64,000 bases of DNA from Mycobacterium lentiflavum. GTDB taxonomy: Bacteria; Actinomycetota; Actinomycetes; Mycobacteriales; Mycobacteriaceae. Position 1 is the first letter of the stretch. Each line of letters begins with the position of its first letter. The position numbers and the translations under genes are program-made. Below the pieces are notes generated by a model that had not been told where the DNA came from, searched no databases, and worked only from the letters and a program-made list of their open reading frames with translations. The DNA lies in NCBI RefSeq assembly GCF_022374895.2, contig NZ_CP092423.2, forward strand, positions 4,092,001-4,156,000, read 5' to 3'. Below, piece by piece: positions 33,234-44,174 of the stretch.

Positions 33234-34271
33234 ATGGCAGCGTATGCGTGGGCAGTGATCGGAGCCGGCCCCGCCGGAATTGCTGCGGTGGGAAGGCTTT
33301 TAGATCGGGGCATCGCGGCGGAGTCGATCGCCTGGATCGATCCGGCTTTTGCGGCAGGCGATTTCGGCCAGAAGTGGCGGGCGGTATCGAGTAATACCAT
33401 CGCCGAAACATTCCTGCACTTCCTGAATAGCTCTGCGGCATTTCGGTTCTCGGAAGCACCGCAGCTTCCGTTGCACGATGTCGAGCCGAGCGAGACGTGC
33501 GCCCTTGACCTGGTGGCCGATCCGTTGGTGTGGATTACTGCGCACCTGCGTGAGCGGGTACACGTCTTTCAGACCACAGCGACCGCCCTTTTTCTGGGCA
33601 ATAGGCAATGGAGAATTGAAACCGAACAACAAGAAGTCGTCTCCGAAAATGTGATCCTGGCCGTCGGCGCGGTGCCCAAGAAGCTTGCTTATCCTGGCCT
33701 CGAGGAGATTGCCGTGGAGGTCGCGCTGGATCCCGACCGGTTGGCCGAGCAGTCGCTCGACGGCACGACGGTCGCCGTCTTCGGCTCGTCGCACTCCTCG
33801 ATGATCGTGCTGCCGAATCTGTTGCGCCAACCCGTCAAACGGGTGATCAACTTCTACCAGAGCCCGCTGAAATACGCTGTGTATCTGGATAATTGGATTC
33901 TGTTCGACGACACCGGCCTCAAAGGCCGGGCGGCGGCGTGGGCGCGGGAGAACATCGACGGCGTCCATCCGGAGCGACTGGATAGGTGCTGGGTTTCAAG
34001 CCCGGAATTCGACGACACACTCGCACAATGCGATCGCGTGGTCTATACCGTCGGCTTCGAGCGCCGAAAGCTGCCCGAGACACCGCAGTGGGGCCCGCTG
34101 GATTACAACCGGAGAAACGGAATCCTTGCCCCGGGACTCTTCGGGCTGGGCATCGCGTTTCCGGAATATGCCGAAGATCCATACGGATTCGGGCAATACC
34201 GAGTGGGGCTCAAGAAGTTCATGGATTACCTGGATGCCGTCTTGCCGTTGTGGTTGTTATACCCGACCTGA
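33234..34271 (+). CDS. FAD/NAD(P)-binding oxidoreductase, probably acquired
   Basis: 345 residues from ATG 33234 (MAAYAWAVIGAGPAGIAAVG); ATG 33225 is an alternative. The GxGxxG dinucleotide-binding fold is at the N-terminus, ENVILAVGAVPKK near residue 140-150 is the second flavoprotein motif, and TVAVFGSSHSS near 180 is a second Rossmann-like site. A late FGLGIAFPEYAEDPYG segment follows. It resembles pyridine-nucleotide-disulfide-type oxidoreductases but no CxxC redox pair is present; the substrate is unknown. Codon use is richer in A/T third positions than the neighbours, and I know of no M. tuberculosis counterpart here, which suggests transfer. Convergent with the hypothetical gene, 8 bases apart. 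Confidence 0.8.
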   Translation: MAAYAWAVIGAGPAGIAAVGRLLDRGIAAESIAWIDPAFAAGDFGQKWRAVSSNTIAETFLHFLNSSAAFRFSEAPQLPLHDVEPSETCALDLVADPLVWITAHLRERVHVFQTTATALFLGNRQWRIETEQQEVVSENVILAVGAVPKKLAYPGLEEIAVEVALDPDRLAEQSLDGTTVAVFGSSHSSMIVLPNLLRQPVKRVINFYQSPLKYAVYLDNWILFDDTGLKGRAAAWARENIDGVHPERLDRCWVSSPEFDDTLAQCDRVVYTVGFERRKLPETPQWGPLDYNRRNGILAPGLFGLGIAFPEYAEDPYGFGQYRVGLKKFMDYLDAVLPLWLLYPT

Positions 34272-34279
34272 GCCACCGC

Positions 34280-34951
34280 TCAGCGCAGCACCATCGCCGC
34301 TTCACCGCGCCGGCGGTACACCGAGCCGAAGCGGGCGTCCAGACGCAACCAGGCCGGAAGGGTGCGAACCCGGATGATTTCGCTCGCGTCGATTGCATCC
34401 CTTGACTGCGGCAGGAAACCCATTGCTGTCAACGCGAACACACAACGCATCGGTAGCCCGACGCTGGCGTCGGCCGAGCTGACCCGGATCACCTCCTGGT
34501 CGAGCAGCGAGGCCGGCGGGCCGTGCGAGCTGCTGTGCTCCTTGGCCAGCCGTGCGCCTTCGTGCGCCAGATCCAGCACCACCTGGGCCGGCACGTCGTC
34601 GAGGTGGGTGAAGCCGGACTCCGGCGGCAGTGCACTGCGCCACGACGAGTCCATCGCGAAACCCGGGTCGACGTAGCCGGTGTCGTCCATCGCCGACAGC
34701 CCGCGGGCCAACCCGTCCGCAGCGACCGTCATGTCGTCCGGGCTCACCCGGCCCAGCACTACCCGGCTGGCGAGCACGTCGAAACCCGTTGCCATCCAGG
34801 CTGTTAGCAAACCGGATGAGCGAGTACGCAACCGAATGACCGCGGCATCGTCGAGGTGCAGAGCACGATCGATGAACGCAGCCAGGTCGGCGCGATGGGC
34901 CGCCATCGATGCCGGGCCCAGCCACAACCCGCGATCAGCTAACGCAGCCAC
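34280..34951 (-). CDS. Conserved hypothetical protein (Rv2474c-like)
   Basis: 223 residues from GTG 34951 (MAALADRGLWLGPASMAAH), with GGGAG about 10 bases upstream and a 13-base overlap with the thioesterase gene stop. The frame is open further upstream, but that part is antisense-like text over the thioesterase gene. Soluble, Ala/Leu-rich, with FIDRALHLDDAAVIRLRTRS and DDVPAQVVLDLAHEGARLA; no domain recognised. Its fixed place behind the thioesterase and gdh suggests co-expression only. Confidence 0.8.
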   Translation of the reverse strand: MAALADRGLWLGPASMAAHRADLAAFIDRALHLDDAAVIRLRTRSSGLLTAWMATGFDVLASRVVLGRVSPDDMTVAADGLARGLSAMDDTGYVDPGFAMDSSWRSALPPESGFTHLDDVPAQVVLDLAHEGARLAKEHSSSHGPPASLLDQEVIRVSSADASVGLPMRCVFALTAMGFLPQSRDAIDASEIIRVRTLPAWLRLDARFGSVYRRRGEAAMVLR

Positions 34952-35352
34952 CGTTGCAAGTACTCCCGATGCTGTGGTCCCAGGCGCACCAGCCGCTGCT
35001 CCTGGATGTGAACCGCGGCCAGCTGCGACTCGGCGATGACGGCCGGTTTGGACTGCGGATCGGCGCCGACCGAACGCACCTCGTAACCGAGCGTGAAGTC
35101 GACAGTCCGCAGCTGTTTGGTCCAAACGGTCACCTGCAGGGGCGAATCGACCAACTTCAGCTGTGCCTTGTAGGTCACCCGTACGTCGGCGATCAGCAGC
35201 CCGATCTCCAAGATGTCGACCTCGAAAGCCGGTTTGAGGAACGGAACCCGCGCCTCTTCCAGCAGCGTGACCATCGTGGCGTGGTTGACGTGCTGGTACA
35301 TGTCGATGTCCGACCAGCGCACCGGCACCTGGGCGACGAATCCGACGGTCAC
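34939..35352 (-). CDS. Acyl-CoA thioesterase, hotdog fold (Rv2475c-like)
   Basis: 137 residues from GTG 35352 (MTVGFVAQVPVRWSDID). Single 4HBT hotdog domain; the motif RWSDIDMYQHVNHATMV carries the catalytic Asp of the family, followed by LLEEARVPFL. Substrate chain length unknown. Start overlaps the gdh stop by 4 bases (GTGA), so it is translationally coupled to gdh. Confidence 0.92.
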   Translation of the reverse strand: MTVGFVAQVPVRWSDIDMYQHVNHATMVTLLEEARVPFLKPAFEVDILEIGLLIADVRVTYKAQLKLVDSPLQVTVWTKQLRTVDFTLGYEVRSVGADPQSKPAVIAESQLAAVHIQEQRLVRLGPQHREYLQRWLR

Positions 35353-38300
35353 CCCGAAGTCCCCCGTCCACTGGTGCGGGTCATGCGGCGGATCTGTCGC
35401 GCGGCCACCGACAGCGTCGCGAGATCCTTGCCGCCGCTTGCATAGATTTCGGTGAGCGTTCGCCTGGCCCGCTCCACTCGGGACGCACTGATGTGCTCCC
35501 ACTCCGCGATCTTCTCTTCCCCACTTTCGTCCGGCTCTCCCACCGCCAGCACGTCGAGACACAGCGACCGCAGCGACGCGTAGATATCGTCGCGAATTGC
35601 CAAGCGCGCCAAGGAATGCCAGCGGTCGTCTCGGGGCAGCGCGGATATCGCGGTGAGCAGGCCGTCGGTGCCCAGCCGGTCCATCAGCGCGAAATACGTG
35701 TCCGCGACGTCGGCGGTTTCGGTCTCGGTGATGTCGGCGATGTCGATGATGTCGAGCAGGCTGAAGCGGTAGAGACCGGCCGCTACCAGGTAGGCCAACT
35801 CTTTCGGCGCACCCTCGGCGGCGAACGCTGCGGCTTCCTGTTCGACGATGGCCTTGTCGTCACCGCGCAGCCATTCCGACATCCGGGGGGTTAGCGCTTT
35901 GACCTTGGCGGCGAAGCGGTTGATCTCGGCGCCGACGGCCAGCGGCTGCGGACGGTAGTTGAGCAGCCAGCGTCCGGCGCGGTCGATCAAACGTCTGGTG
36001 TCCAGGGTCATTTTGTCCGACAGCTCGACCGGGATATCCGCCGCGCGGATACCGCGCCAGATCTCGTCGATCCCGAAGATGGCGTCGGTGGCGACCCAGG
36101 TGCGTATCGCGTCGGTGTGCCCGACGCCGACGTCCTGGGTGAGCCGGTAGGCGTAGCTGATGCCGGCAGCGTCCACCATGTCGTTGATCAGCATCGTCGT
36201 GACGATTTCGCGGCGCAGCTGATGAGTGCGGATCTCCGGGGTGAACCGCTCCCGCAACGGTGTCGGGAAATAACGGGGCAACCTCGACGCGAAGACGTCC
36301 TGCTCCGGCAGTTCAGTGGTCAGCATTTCCGCTTTCAGGAGCAGCTTGACGTGAGCCATCAGCGTGCAGAGCTCGGGTGAGGTCAGCCCGAGACCGGCTT
36401 CGGTGCGCCGCGCGATTTCCTTCTCGGACGGCAACGCTTCCAGTTCGCGGTCGACGCCGTTTTCTTCGAGGAACTTGATCTGCAACGCGTGCACCGGCAG
36501 CAGGCTGGGGGCGTTGGCGCGGCTGGTGCCCATCAGGTCGTTCTGGTCCTCGTTGTCGGCGAGCACCAGTTTGGCGACCTCGTCGGTCATCGATTCCAGC
36601 AGCGCGCTGCGCTCGTCGGCCTTGACCTTGCCGGCGGTGACCAGCGAGTCGATCAGGATCTTGATGTTGACCTCGTGGTCGGAGCAATCCACCCCGGCGG
36701 AGTTGTCCATCGCGTCGGTGTTGACCCGCCCACCCGCGAGGTCGAACTCGACGCGGCCCAGCGCCGTCACGCCGAGGTTGCCGCCCTCACCGATCACCTT
36801 GGCGCGCAACTGGTTTCCGTTGACACGCACCGGGTCGTTGGCCCGGTCGCCGACGTCGGCGTCGGACTCGGATTCGGCTTTGACGTAGGTGCCGATGCCA
36901 CCGTTGAACAGTAGGTCCACCGGCGCGAGCAGGATTGCCTTGATCAGGTTGGGCGGGGCCATCTCGGTGACCTCCTCGTCGATGCCGAGGGCCAGACGCA
37001 CCTGCGGGGTGATCGGGATCGACTTCTGCTCGCGGCTGTACACCCCGCCGCCCTCGCTGATCAGCGACTTGTCGTAATCCTCCCAACTGGACCGTGGCAG
37101 GTCGAACATCCGCTGGCGCTCCGGCCATGTCCTCGCCGCGTCGGGGTCGGGGTCTAGGAAGATGTGCCGGTGATCGAACGCGGCAACCAGCCTGATGTGC
37201 TTGCTCAGCAGCATGCCGTTGCCGAACACGTCACCGCTCATGTCGCCGACGCCCACCACCGTGAAGTCCTCGGTCTGGGTGTCGACGCCCATCTCGCGGA
37301 AGTGTCGTTTGACGGCTTCCCAGGCGCCCTTGGCAGTGATTCCCATGGCCTTGTGGTCGTAGCCGACCGATCCGCCGGAAGCGAAGGCATCGCCCAGCCA
37401 GAACCCGTAGGCGTGGGCGACGTCGTTGGCGATGTCCGAGAAGGTCGCGGTACCCTTGTCCGCGGCGACCACCAGGTAGGCGTCGTCACCGTCGCGGCGC
37501 GTTACTTGCGTTGGGGGGCTTACCTTTCCGGTTGAATGGTCGACATTGTCGGTGACATCCAGCAACCCGGAGATGAAGAGCTGATAGCAGGCGACGCCCT
37601 CGGCGCGGGTCGCGTCGCGGTCGGCCGCGGCGTCGCCGGTGGGCAGTGGCGGACGCTTGAGGACGAAACCGCCCTTGGCCCCGACCGGAACGATGACGGC
37701 GTTCTTCACCGCCTGCGCCTTGACCAGGCCCAGGATCTCGGTGCGGAAATCGTCGCGCCGGTCCGACCAGCGCAGCCCGCCGCGGGCCACCGGGCCGAAC
37801 CGCAGGTGAACGCCCTCGACGCGCGGTGAGTAGATGAAGATCTCGTACTTGGGTCGCGGCAGCGGGAGCTCGTCGACCAGCTGGGCATCCAGCTTGATCG
37901 CCAGCACGTTGCGGGCCCGGGCCGAACCCTCGCGTGTCACAAAGTAATTCGTGCGCAGCGTGGCCTGCACCAGTGACGCGAAGGCACGCAGGATGCGGTC
38001 GGTGTCCAGGCTGACCAACGCGTCGATGTCCGCGGCGACGGCGGCGGCGGCCGTTTGCGCGTCGCGGCTCGTCGCCGATCCGCTGGGATCGAACAACGCC
38101 TCAAACAGGCGCACCAGCGATCGCGCGGTCGAGGGATGCTCGTTGAGCACCGATTCGATATAGGACTGGCTGTAGGGAAAGTTGGCTTGCCGCAAGTACT
38201 TTGCGTAGGCGCGCAACAGCACAACCTGCTGCCAGCTCAGCCCGGCGCGCATCACCAGCTCGTTGAACCGGTCGACTTCCACCCGGCCGTGCCAAATCGC

Positions 38301-40175
38301 GGTGACGGCCTCGGCGAATCGTTCCGCCGTCGCGTCGCGGTCGGCTTGCGCGCGGGCCAGCTGGATGGTCTGGTGCGGCGAGATCCGGAACTGATAGATC
38401 CACACCGGCAATCCGTCCGGCCGGATGACCGTGAACGGGCGTTCCTCGAGCACGACGACGCCCATGCTCTGCAGCATCGGCAGCAGCTGGCTCAGCGAGG
38501 CGCTGTGCCCGCCCAGGAACCAGGTCAGCTGCGCGGTTTCCTCGCCGCGATCGGTGAACACCAGCTTGACCGAATCGTCGGTCAGCTCGTTAATGATGTT
38601 GACATGGCCGATCGCATCGGCCGGGGTCACCGCCGACTTGTACGCCTCGGAGAAGACGTCGGCGTAGTGCTCGGCGTCGGCATGCGAGATCGTTCCGGTG
38701 GGTGCGGCGGCGACGAGCCGGTCGGACCAGGTGCGCGCGGCCTCGCTGATCAGCGCCTGGATTCGCATCCGGTTCTTTTCGGAGACATCGACCGGGCCCG
38801 CGTCTTCGGGCAGACGCACCCTGAAATGCATTAGCGCCCAAGGAGATTCGCTGACTCGCGCGGTGAATTCCAATCGCGTCCCACCGAATTCGCGGACCAG
38901 GATGTCCTCGATCTGCAACCGCACGGCCGTCGTGTAGCGATCGCGGGGCACATAGACCAGGCAGGAGACGAAGTAGCGCAGCCGGTCGTCCCGTACGAAC
39001 AACAAAGCTCTGCGCTGGGATCCCAGATCCACCACGGCTTTGGCCATCGTGAAAAGTCGCTCGCCGCTGAGGGCGAACAACTCCGAACGCGGGACGGTCT
39101 GGATCACGTCGAGGATCAACTGGGCCGGGTGGACGGGGTCGCTGTCGGCCATCGCCAGCGCCTCGCGGACCCGGCGCGAAATCGACGGGATCTCCAGCAC
39201 ATCGGCGTTCATGGCGGCGACGGTGAACAGCCCGACGAAGCGGTGCTCGATCACGCTACCGTCGACGTACTCGCGCACCCCGATGGCATAGGGATAGGCG
39301 CCGTAGCGCAGGTAGCTGCCGACGGTGGCCTGGGCCAGCACCAGCAGTTTGTCGTCGTCGGTCAGCCGCGGGCGCGAACCGGGCCGGTTGCGCAGCACGC
39401 CGAGCTCGCTGGTCCCGTCGCCGGAGACCAGACCGTCGTGCACCCGGCATCGCTGGTAGCCCAGCAGCAGGAAGTTCCCCTCACCCAGCCACCGCAGCAG
39501 CGCCGCGACATCCTCACGGTCGGGCGCCGTGAAGCGCCCGCCGGGGTTGTTTTCGACGTCTGCGGCCAGGTTGCTCAGGGCGGCGATGATCGCTGCGGCG
39601 TCGGCGGCCACCTGTTGGACGTCGCTGAGCACCTTGGGCAGCACCGTCTCGACCTCGGCGAGCGCCTTGGTGTCGACGGACGGCACGAACTGGATGTGGA
39701 TCCACGCCTCGCCGACGTATTGCGGAGTGCCGGGCGCCTTGGGTTCGATGCTGACCAAGTCCCCCGCCGGGTTGCGCTGCACATCGAACACCGGAGTCAT
39801 CAGCGCGGAGTAGGAGACACCGAGCCGGTGCAGCAGCACCGTGACGGAGTCCATCAGCATGCCGCCGTGGTCGGTGACGACCTGCAGCGCGGGTCCGAAG
39901 CCCGCGGGATCGTCGGGCGGGTAGACCGCGACACAGTTCTCGCCGGGCGGCCGGTGCCGGCCCAGCCGGTAGTGCGCGCTCAGCAACGCCGGGGTGAGGA
40001 TGGCGGCCGGGATGGTCAGGTCGATGACGCCGGTTTCGAGGGTTCCGGGTTCTTTGTCGTGGGGGCCGCGATAAGTCTCGATGTAGGCCTTGGAAATCCA
40101 GTCAGGAACGTCCGACATCGTGGAGAACGCGGTCCACGGGGTAGTCGCCTGCTTCGGTCCGGAACCGATCGTCAT
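35349..40175 (-). CDS. gdh: NAD-specific glutamate dehydrogenase, large (L_180) type
   Basis: 1608 residues, the giant GDH class. It deaminates glutamate to 2-oxoglutarate and matters for nitrogen balance and glutamate catabolism. In mycobacteria it is controlled by the FHA protein GarA. A long N-terminal region with ACT-like segments precedes the catalytic core near residues 780-1150 (GPVARGGLRWSDRRDDF, then VPVGAKGGFVLKRPP). The Rossmann/C-terminal part follows (GEGGNLGVTALGRVEF). ATG start at 40175. Heads a unit with the thioesterase and Rv2474c-like genes. Confidence 0.96.
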   Translation of the reverse strand: MTIGSGPKQATTPWTAFSTMSDVPDWISKAYIETYRGPHDKEPGTLETGVIDLTIPAAILTPALLSAHYRLGRHRPPGENCVAVYPPDDPAGFGPALQVVTDHGGMLMDSVTVLLHRLGVSYSALMTPVFDVQRNPAGDLVSIEPKAPGTPQYVGEAWIHIQFVPSVDTKALAEVETVLPKVLSDVQQVAADAAAIIAALSNLAADVENNPGGRFTAPDREDVAALLRWLGEGNFLLLGYQRCRVHDGLVSGDGTSELGVLRNRPGSRPRLTDDDKLLVLAQATVGSYLRYGAYPYAIGVREYVDGSVIEHRFVGLFTVAAMNADVLEIPSISRRVREALAMADSDPVHPAQLILDVIQTVPRSELFALSGERLFTMAKAVVDLGSQRRALLFVRDDRLRYFVSCLVYVPRDRYTTAVRLQIEDILVREFGGTRLEFTARVSESPWALMHFRVRLPEDAGPVDVSEKNRMRIQALISEAARTWSDRLVAAAPTGTISHADAEHYADVFSEAYKSAVTPADAIGHVNIINELTDDSVKLVFTDRGEETAQLTWFLGGHSASLSQLLPMLQSMGVVVLEERPFTVIRPDGLPVWIYQFRISPHQTIQLARAQADRDATAERFAEAVTAIWHGRVEVDRFNELVMRAGLSWQQVVLLRAYAKYLRQANFPYSQSYIESVLNEHPSTARSLVRLFEALFDPSGSATSRDAQTAAAAVAADIDALVSLDTDRILRAFASLVQATLRTNYFVTREGSARARNVLAIKLDAQLVDELPLPRPKYEIFIYSPRVEGVHLRFGPVARGGLRWSDRRDDFRTEILGLVKAQAVKNAVIVPVGAKGGFVLKRPPLPTGDAAADRDATRAEGVACYQLFISGLLDVTDNVDHSTGKVSPPTQVTRRDGDDAYLVVAADKGTATFSDIANDVAHAYGFWLGDAFASGGSVGYDHKAMGITAKGAWEAVKRHFREMGVDTQTEDFTVVGVGDMSGDVFGNGMLLSKHIRLVAAFDHRHIFLDPDPDAARTWPERQRMFDLPRSSWEDYDKSLISEGGGVYSREQKSIPITPQVRLALGIDEEVTEMAPPNLIKAILLAPVDLLFNGGIGTYVKAESESDADVGDRANDPVRVNGNQLRAKVIGEGGNLGVTALGRVEFDLAGGRVNTDAMDNSAGVDCSDHEVNIKILIDSLVTAGKVKADERSALLESMTDEVAKLVLADNEDQNDLMGTSRANAPSLLPVHALQIKFLEENGVDRELEALPSEKEIARRTEAGLGLTSPELCTLMAHVKLLLKAEMLTTELPEQDVFASRLPRYFPTPLRERFTPEIRTHQLRREIVTTMLINDMVDAAGISYAYRLTQDVGVGHTDAIRTWVATDAIFGIDEIWRGIRAADIPVELSDKMTLDTRRLIDRAGRWLLNYRPQPLAVGAEINRFAAKVKALTPRMSEWLRGDDKAIVEQEAAAFAAEGAPKELAYLVAAGLYRFSLLDIIDIADITETETADVADTYFALMDRLGTDGLLTAISALPRDDRWHSLARLAIRDDIYASLRSLCLDVLAVGEPDESGEEKIAEWEHISASRVERARRTLTEIYASGGKDLATLSVAARQIRRMTRTSGRGTSG

Positions 40176-40278
40176 GCCGCTAGCTCCCTACTCAGGACGG
40201 ATGGCACTACGCTCAGTCACCCCACTTCTCGGCGACCGACCCGGCCGCGTCGTTGCGGGGCTGCTGGCACAGGTGACA

Positions 40279-41955
<1,677 letters not shown>

Positions 41956-42041
41956 GCCGCGGTTTTGCCTTTCTGGTCTTCGAGAATGATCTCGCGGACC
42001 ATCCTAGGCATCACCGGACGGTGCCGACCCGACGCCGTCAG

Positions 42042-42515
42042 CTATGCCGACAGCGACAGCGGGCCGGGGTCCTCGGCGCGGTCGTCGGATTCGACCTCCT
42101 TATCCCCGGTTGCCGGCTCTGCAGCGTGGGCCGGCGCCAGTTCAGCGCCGGGTCCGGCGTAGCCGGGCTTTTCGATGCGCACGATCGCGCGCGAGCAGTC
42201 CGGGCCGACCGACGTCGCGCGCATCTCGAGCGACGAACGGCGATTGCCGTCGCGGTCCTCGTACTCGCTGGTGTACACGTGGCCCACCACGATCACCGGC
42301 GCGCCCTTGCCCAGCGCAGCCCCGACCCCGGTGACCAGCTTTCCCCAGCAGTTGACGGTGACGAACAGCGAGTTTCCCGGCTCCCAACTCCCCGCGCCGG
42401 TGCGCCGGCGGGAATTGCTGGCCACCCGGAACTTGATGAGTTCCTGCCCGCCGACGTTGCGGCGCTGCAGATCGTTGACGATATGACCGACGACGGTCAG
42501 CTGGGTTTCGAACAT
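42042..42515 (-). CDS. ssbB: Second single-stranded DNA-binding protein (SsbB)
   Basis: 157 residues from ATG 42515 (MFETQLTVVGHIVNDLQ) with AAAGGA upstream; the in-frame extension to 42584 lacks conservation. One OB fold (about 1-110) with FRVASNSRRRTG, FVTVNCWGKL and IVVGHVYTSEYEDRDG. An acidic tail ends PLSLSA, without the DDDIPF tip of the main SSB, so it should not bind the usual SSB partners the same way. The paralogue is the Rv2478c type, associated with stress and competence in actinobacteria. Confidence 0.92.
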   Translation of the reverse strand: MFETQLTVVGHIVNDLQRRNVGGQELIKFRVASNSRRRTGAGSWEPGNSLFVTVNCWGKLVTGVGAALGKGAPVIVVGHVYTSEYEDRDGNRRSSLEMRATSVGPDCSRAIVRIEKPGYAGPGAELAPAHAAEPATGDKEVESDDRAEDPGPLSLSA

Positions 42516-42722
42516 GGGCTCAATTTCCTTTCGCAGATGTCTCAGGTGTTGCTCGTGCTTGCCGCTCATTGAGCGCGCAGACACCGACGAGTCAGCCGCA
42601 ATCCGATGCGATGGCCGGCAGGGTCTGTGGACAAACTCCTGGCTGTGGATAAGGGCGCGAGGCGCCGGGCGGGGGGCGTGATGGCGCCGAACTTTGTCGT
42701 ACCTGGCTGCGATGGTGGCGTT

Positions 42723-43961
42723 ATGTCTTCGACCGCATCGCCTGCCGCGGCAGTGAGCCCCGCCGAGCGTGTGGGGGTGTTGTTTGAGGAGCTAGCGGAG
42801 TTGGCGGGTCAGCGCAACGCGATCGATGGTCGCATCGTGGAGATCGTTGCCGAGCTCGACCGCGACGAGCTGTGCGGCGCGACGGGCGCGCGGTCGGTGG
42901 CGGCGTTGGTGGCCTGGAAGCTTGGCTCGTCGTCGGCAAACGCCCACACGATCGCCACGGTGGCGCGTCGGCGGCAGGAGTTTCCCCGCTGTGTGCAGGC
43001 GATGGCCCAGGGTCGGCTGTCGCTGGATCAGCTCGGCGTCATCGCGGGATCCGCCGGCGAGGGATCCGATGAGCACTACGCGGCGCTGGCCGAGGTAGCG
43101 ACGGTCAGCCAATTGCGCACCGCGGTCAAGCTGGAACCGCGACCCCACCCTGGTCCTCGGCCGAAACCGCAGCCGTCGGTCACCATGACCTCCGACGAGC
43201 AGTCCAGCTGTTGGCGGATCAAACTTGCCCACCTGGACGCGGCGAAGTTCGAGGCGGCGCTGGCGTGTCATCGGGACGCGCTGATCGGCCAGTGGAAACG
43301 CGACCACGGCGACCGTCAATCAGATCGGCGGCCCCCGTTCCCGAACGCCACCGACGCGTTTATGCGTCTGGTCGAGGCCGGGTGGGATGCCGAGGCGGCC
43401 AGCCGCCCGCACGGGCAGCACACCACCGTGGTGGTCCACGTCGACGTTGCGCAACGCGCCGCGGCGCTGCACCTGGGACCGCTGCTCACCGACGCCGAAC
43501 GGCGATACCTGACGTGTGATGCGGCCTTCGAGGTGTGGTTCGAACGGGACGGCCAAGTCATCGGCGCCGGTCGAACGACCCGCCAGATCAACCGACGGCT
43601 TCGCCGCGCACTCGAGCACCGCCACCCCACCTGCGCGGTCCCCGGCTGTGGGGCGACCCGCGGTTTGCACGCGCACCATCTCCGGCACTGGGAAGACGGC
43701 GGACCCACCGAGTTGTCCAACCTGGTGCTGGTATGCCCCTACCACCACCGGCTGCACCACCGCGGCCTCATCACCATCACCGGACCCGCAGACCACCTCA
43801 TCGTCACCGACAGCGCCGGCCGACAGCTCAGCAGCAGATCGCTGGCGCGGCCCCCCAACCGGCCCCCGCCCGCCGTCCCACCGTGCCCCGGGCCCACCGG
43901 CGAACGCGCCCACTGGTGGTGGTATCAACCCTTTCACCCACAACAACCACCACATAACTGA
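42723..43961 (+). CDS. DUF222/HNH endonuclease of the 13E12 repeat family
   Basis: 412 residues from ATG 42723 (MSSTASPAAAVSPAERV). An N-terminal DUF222 helical domain (about 20-300, FEELAELAGQRNAIDGR) is followed by an HNH domain near residues 330-370 with CAVPGCGATRGLHAHHL, a GGPTELSNLVLVC stretch and YHHRLHH. Pro-rich tail. The 13E12 family is a multicopy mycobacterial repeat and, in M. tuberculosis, the integration target of phage phiRv1; function unproven. As I recall, M. tuberculosis H37Rv carries IS6110 sequences here, so this position is variable between species. Confidence 0.9.
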   Translation: MSSTASPAAAVSPAERVGVLFEELAELAGQRNAIDGRIVEIVAELDRDELCGATGARSVAALVAWKLGSSSANAHTIATVARRRQEFPRCVQAMAQGRLSLDQLGVIAGSAGEGSDEHYAALAEVATVSQLRTAVKLEPRPHPGPRPKPQPSVTMTSDEQSSCWRIKLAHLDAAKFEAALACHRDALIGQWKRDHGDRQSDRRPPFPNATDAFMRLVEAGWDAEAASRPHGQHTTVVVHVDVAQRAAALHLGPLLTDAERRYLTCDAAFEVWFERDGQVIGAGRTTRQINRRLRRALEHRHPTCAVPGCGATRGLHAHHLRHWEDGGPTELSNLVLVCPYHHRLHHRGLITITGPADHLIVTDSAGRQLSSRSLARPPNRPPPAVPPCPGPTGERAHWWWYQPFHPQQPPHN

Positions 43962-44174
43962 CGCATCCACGGTGGTAGCAGCACCGGATCAAAGCCCAAA
44001 CAGGTTGGCGCATAACACGATTCGTTGGCGTCGGCAACACCTGCACTAACCTGAGCCAAGTTCGGTTTGACATGCGTCGGCTCCGGCCGTCGAAACCCGG
44101 GGTCCTCGACGGACCCACGGTGATGCGCGAGCGGAACGTCACGGCGAAAAACCGCGCCGGAGATCGCCTTGTCG

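Noticed and set aside
32119..33459. 446-codon minus-strand frame
   Set aside because: Shadow of aglA and the start of the flavoprotein gene.
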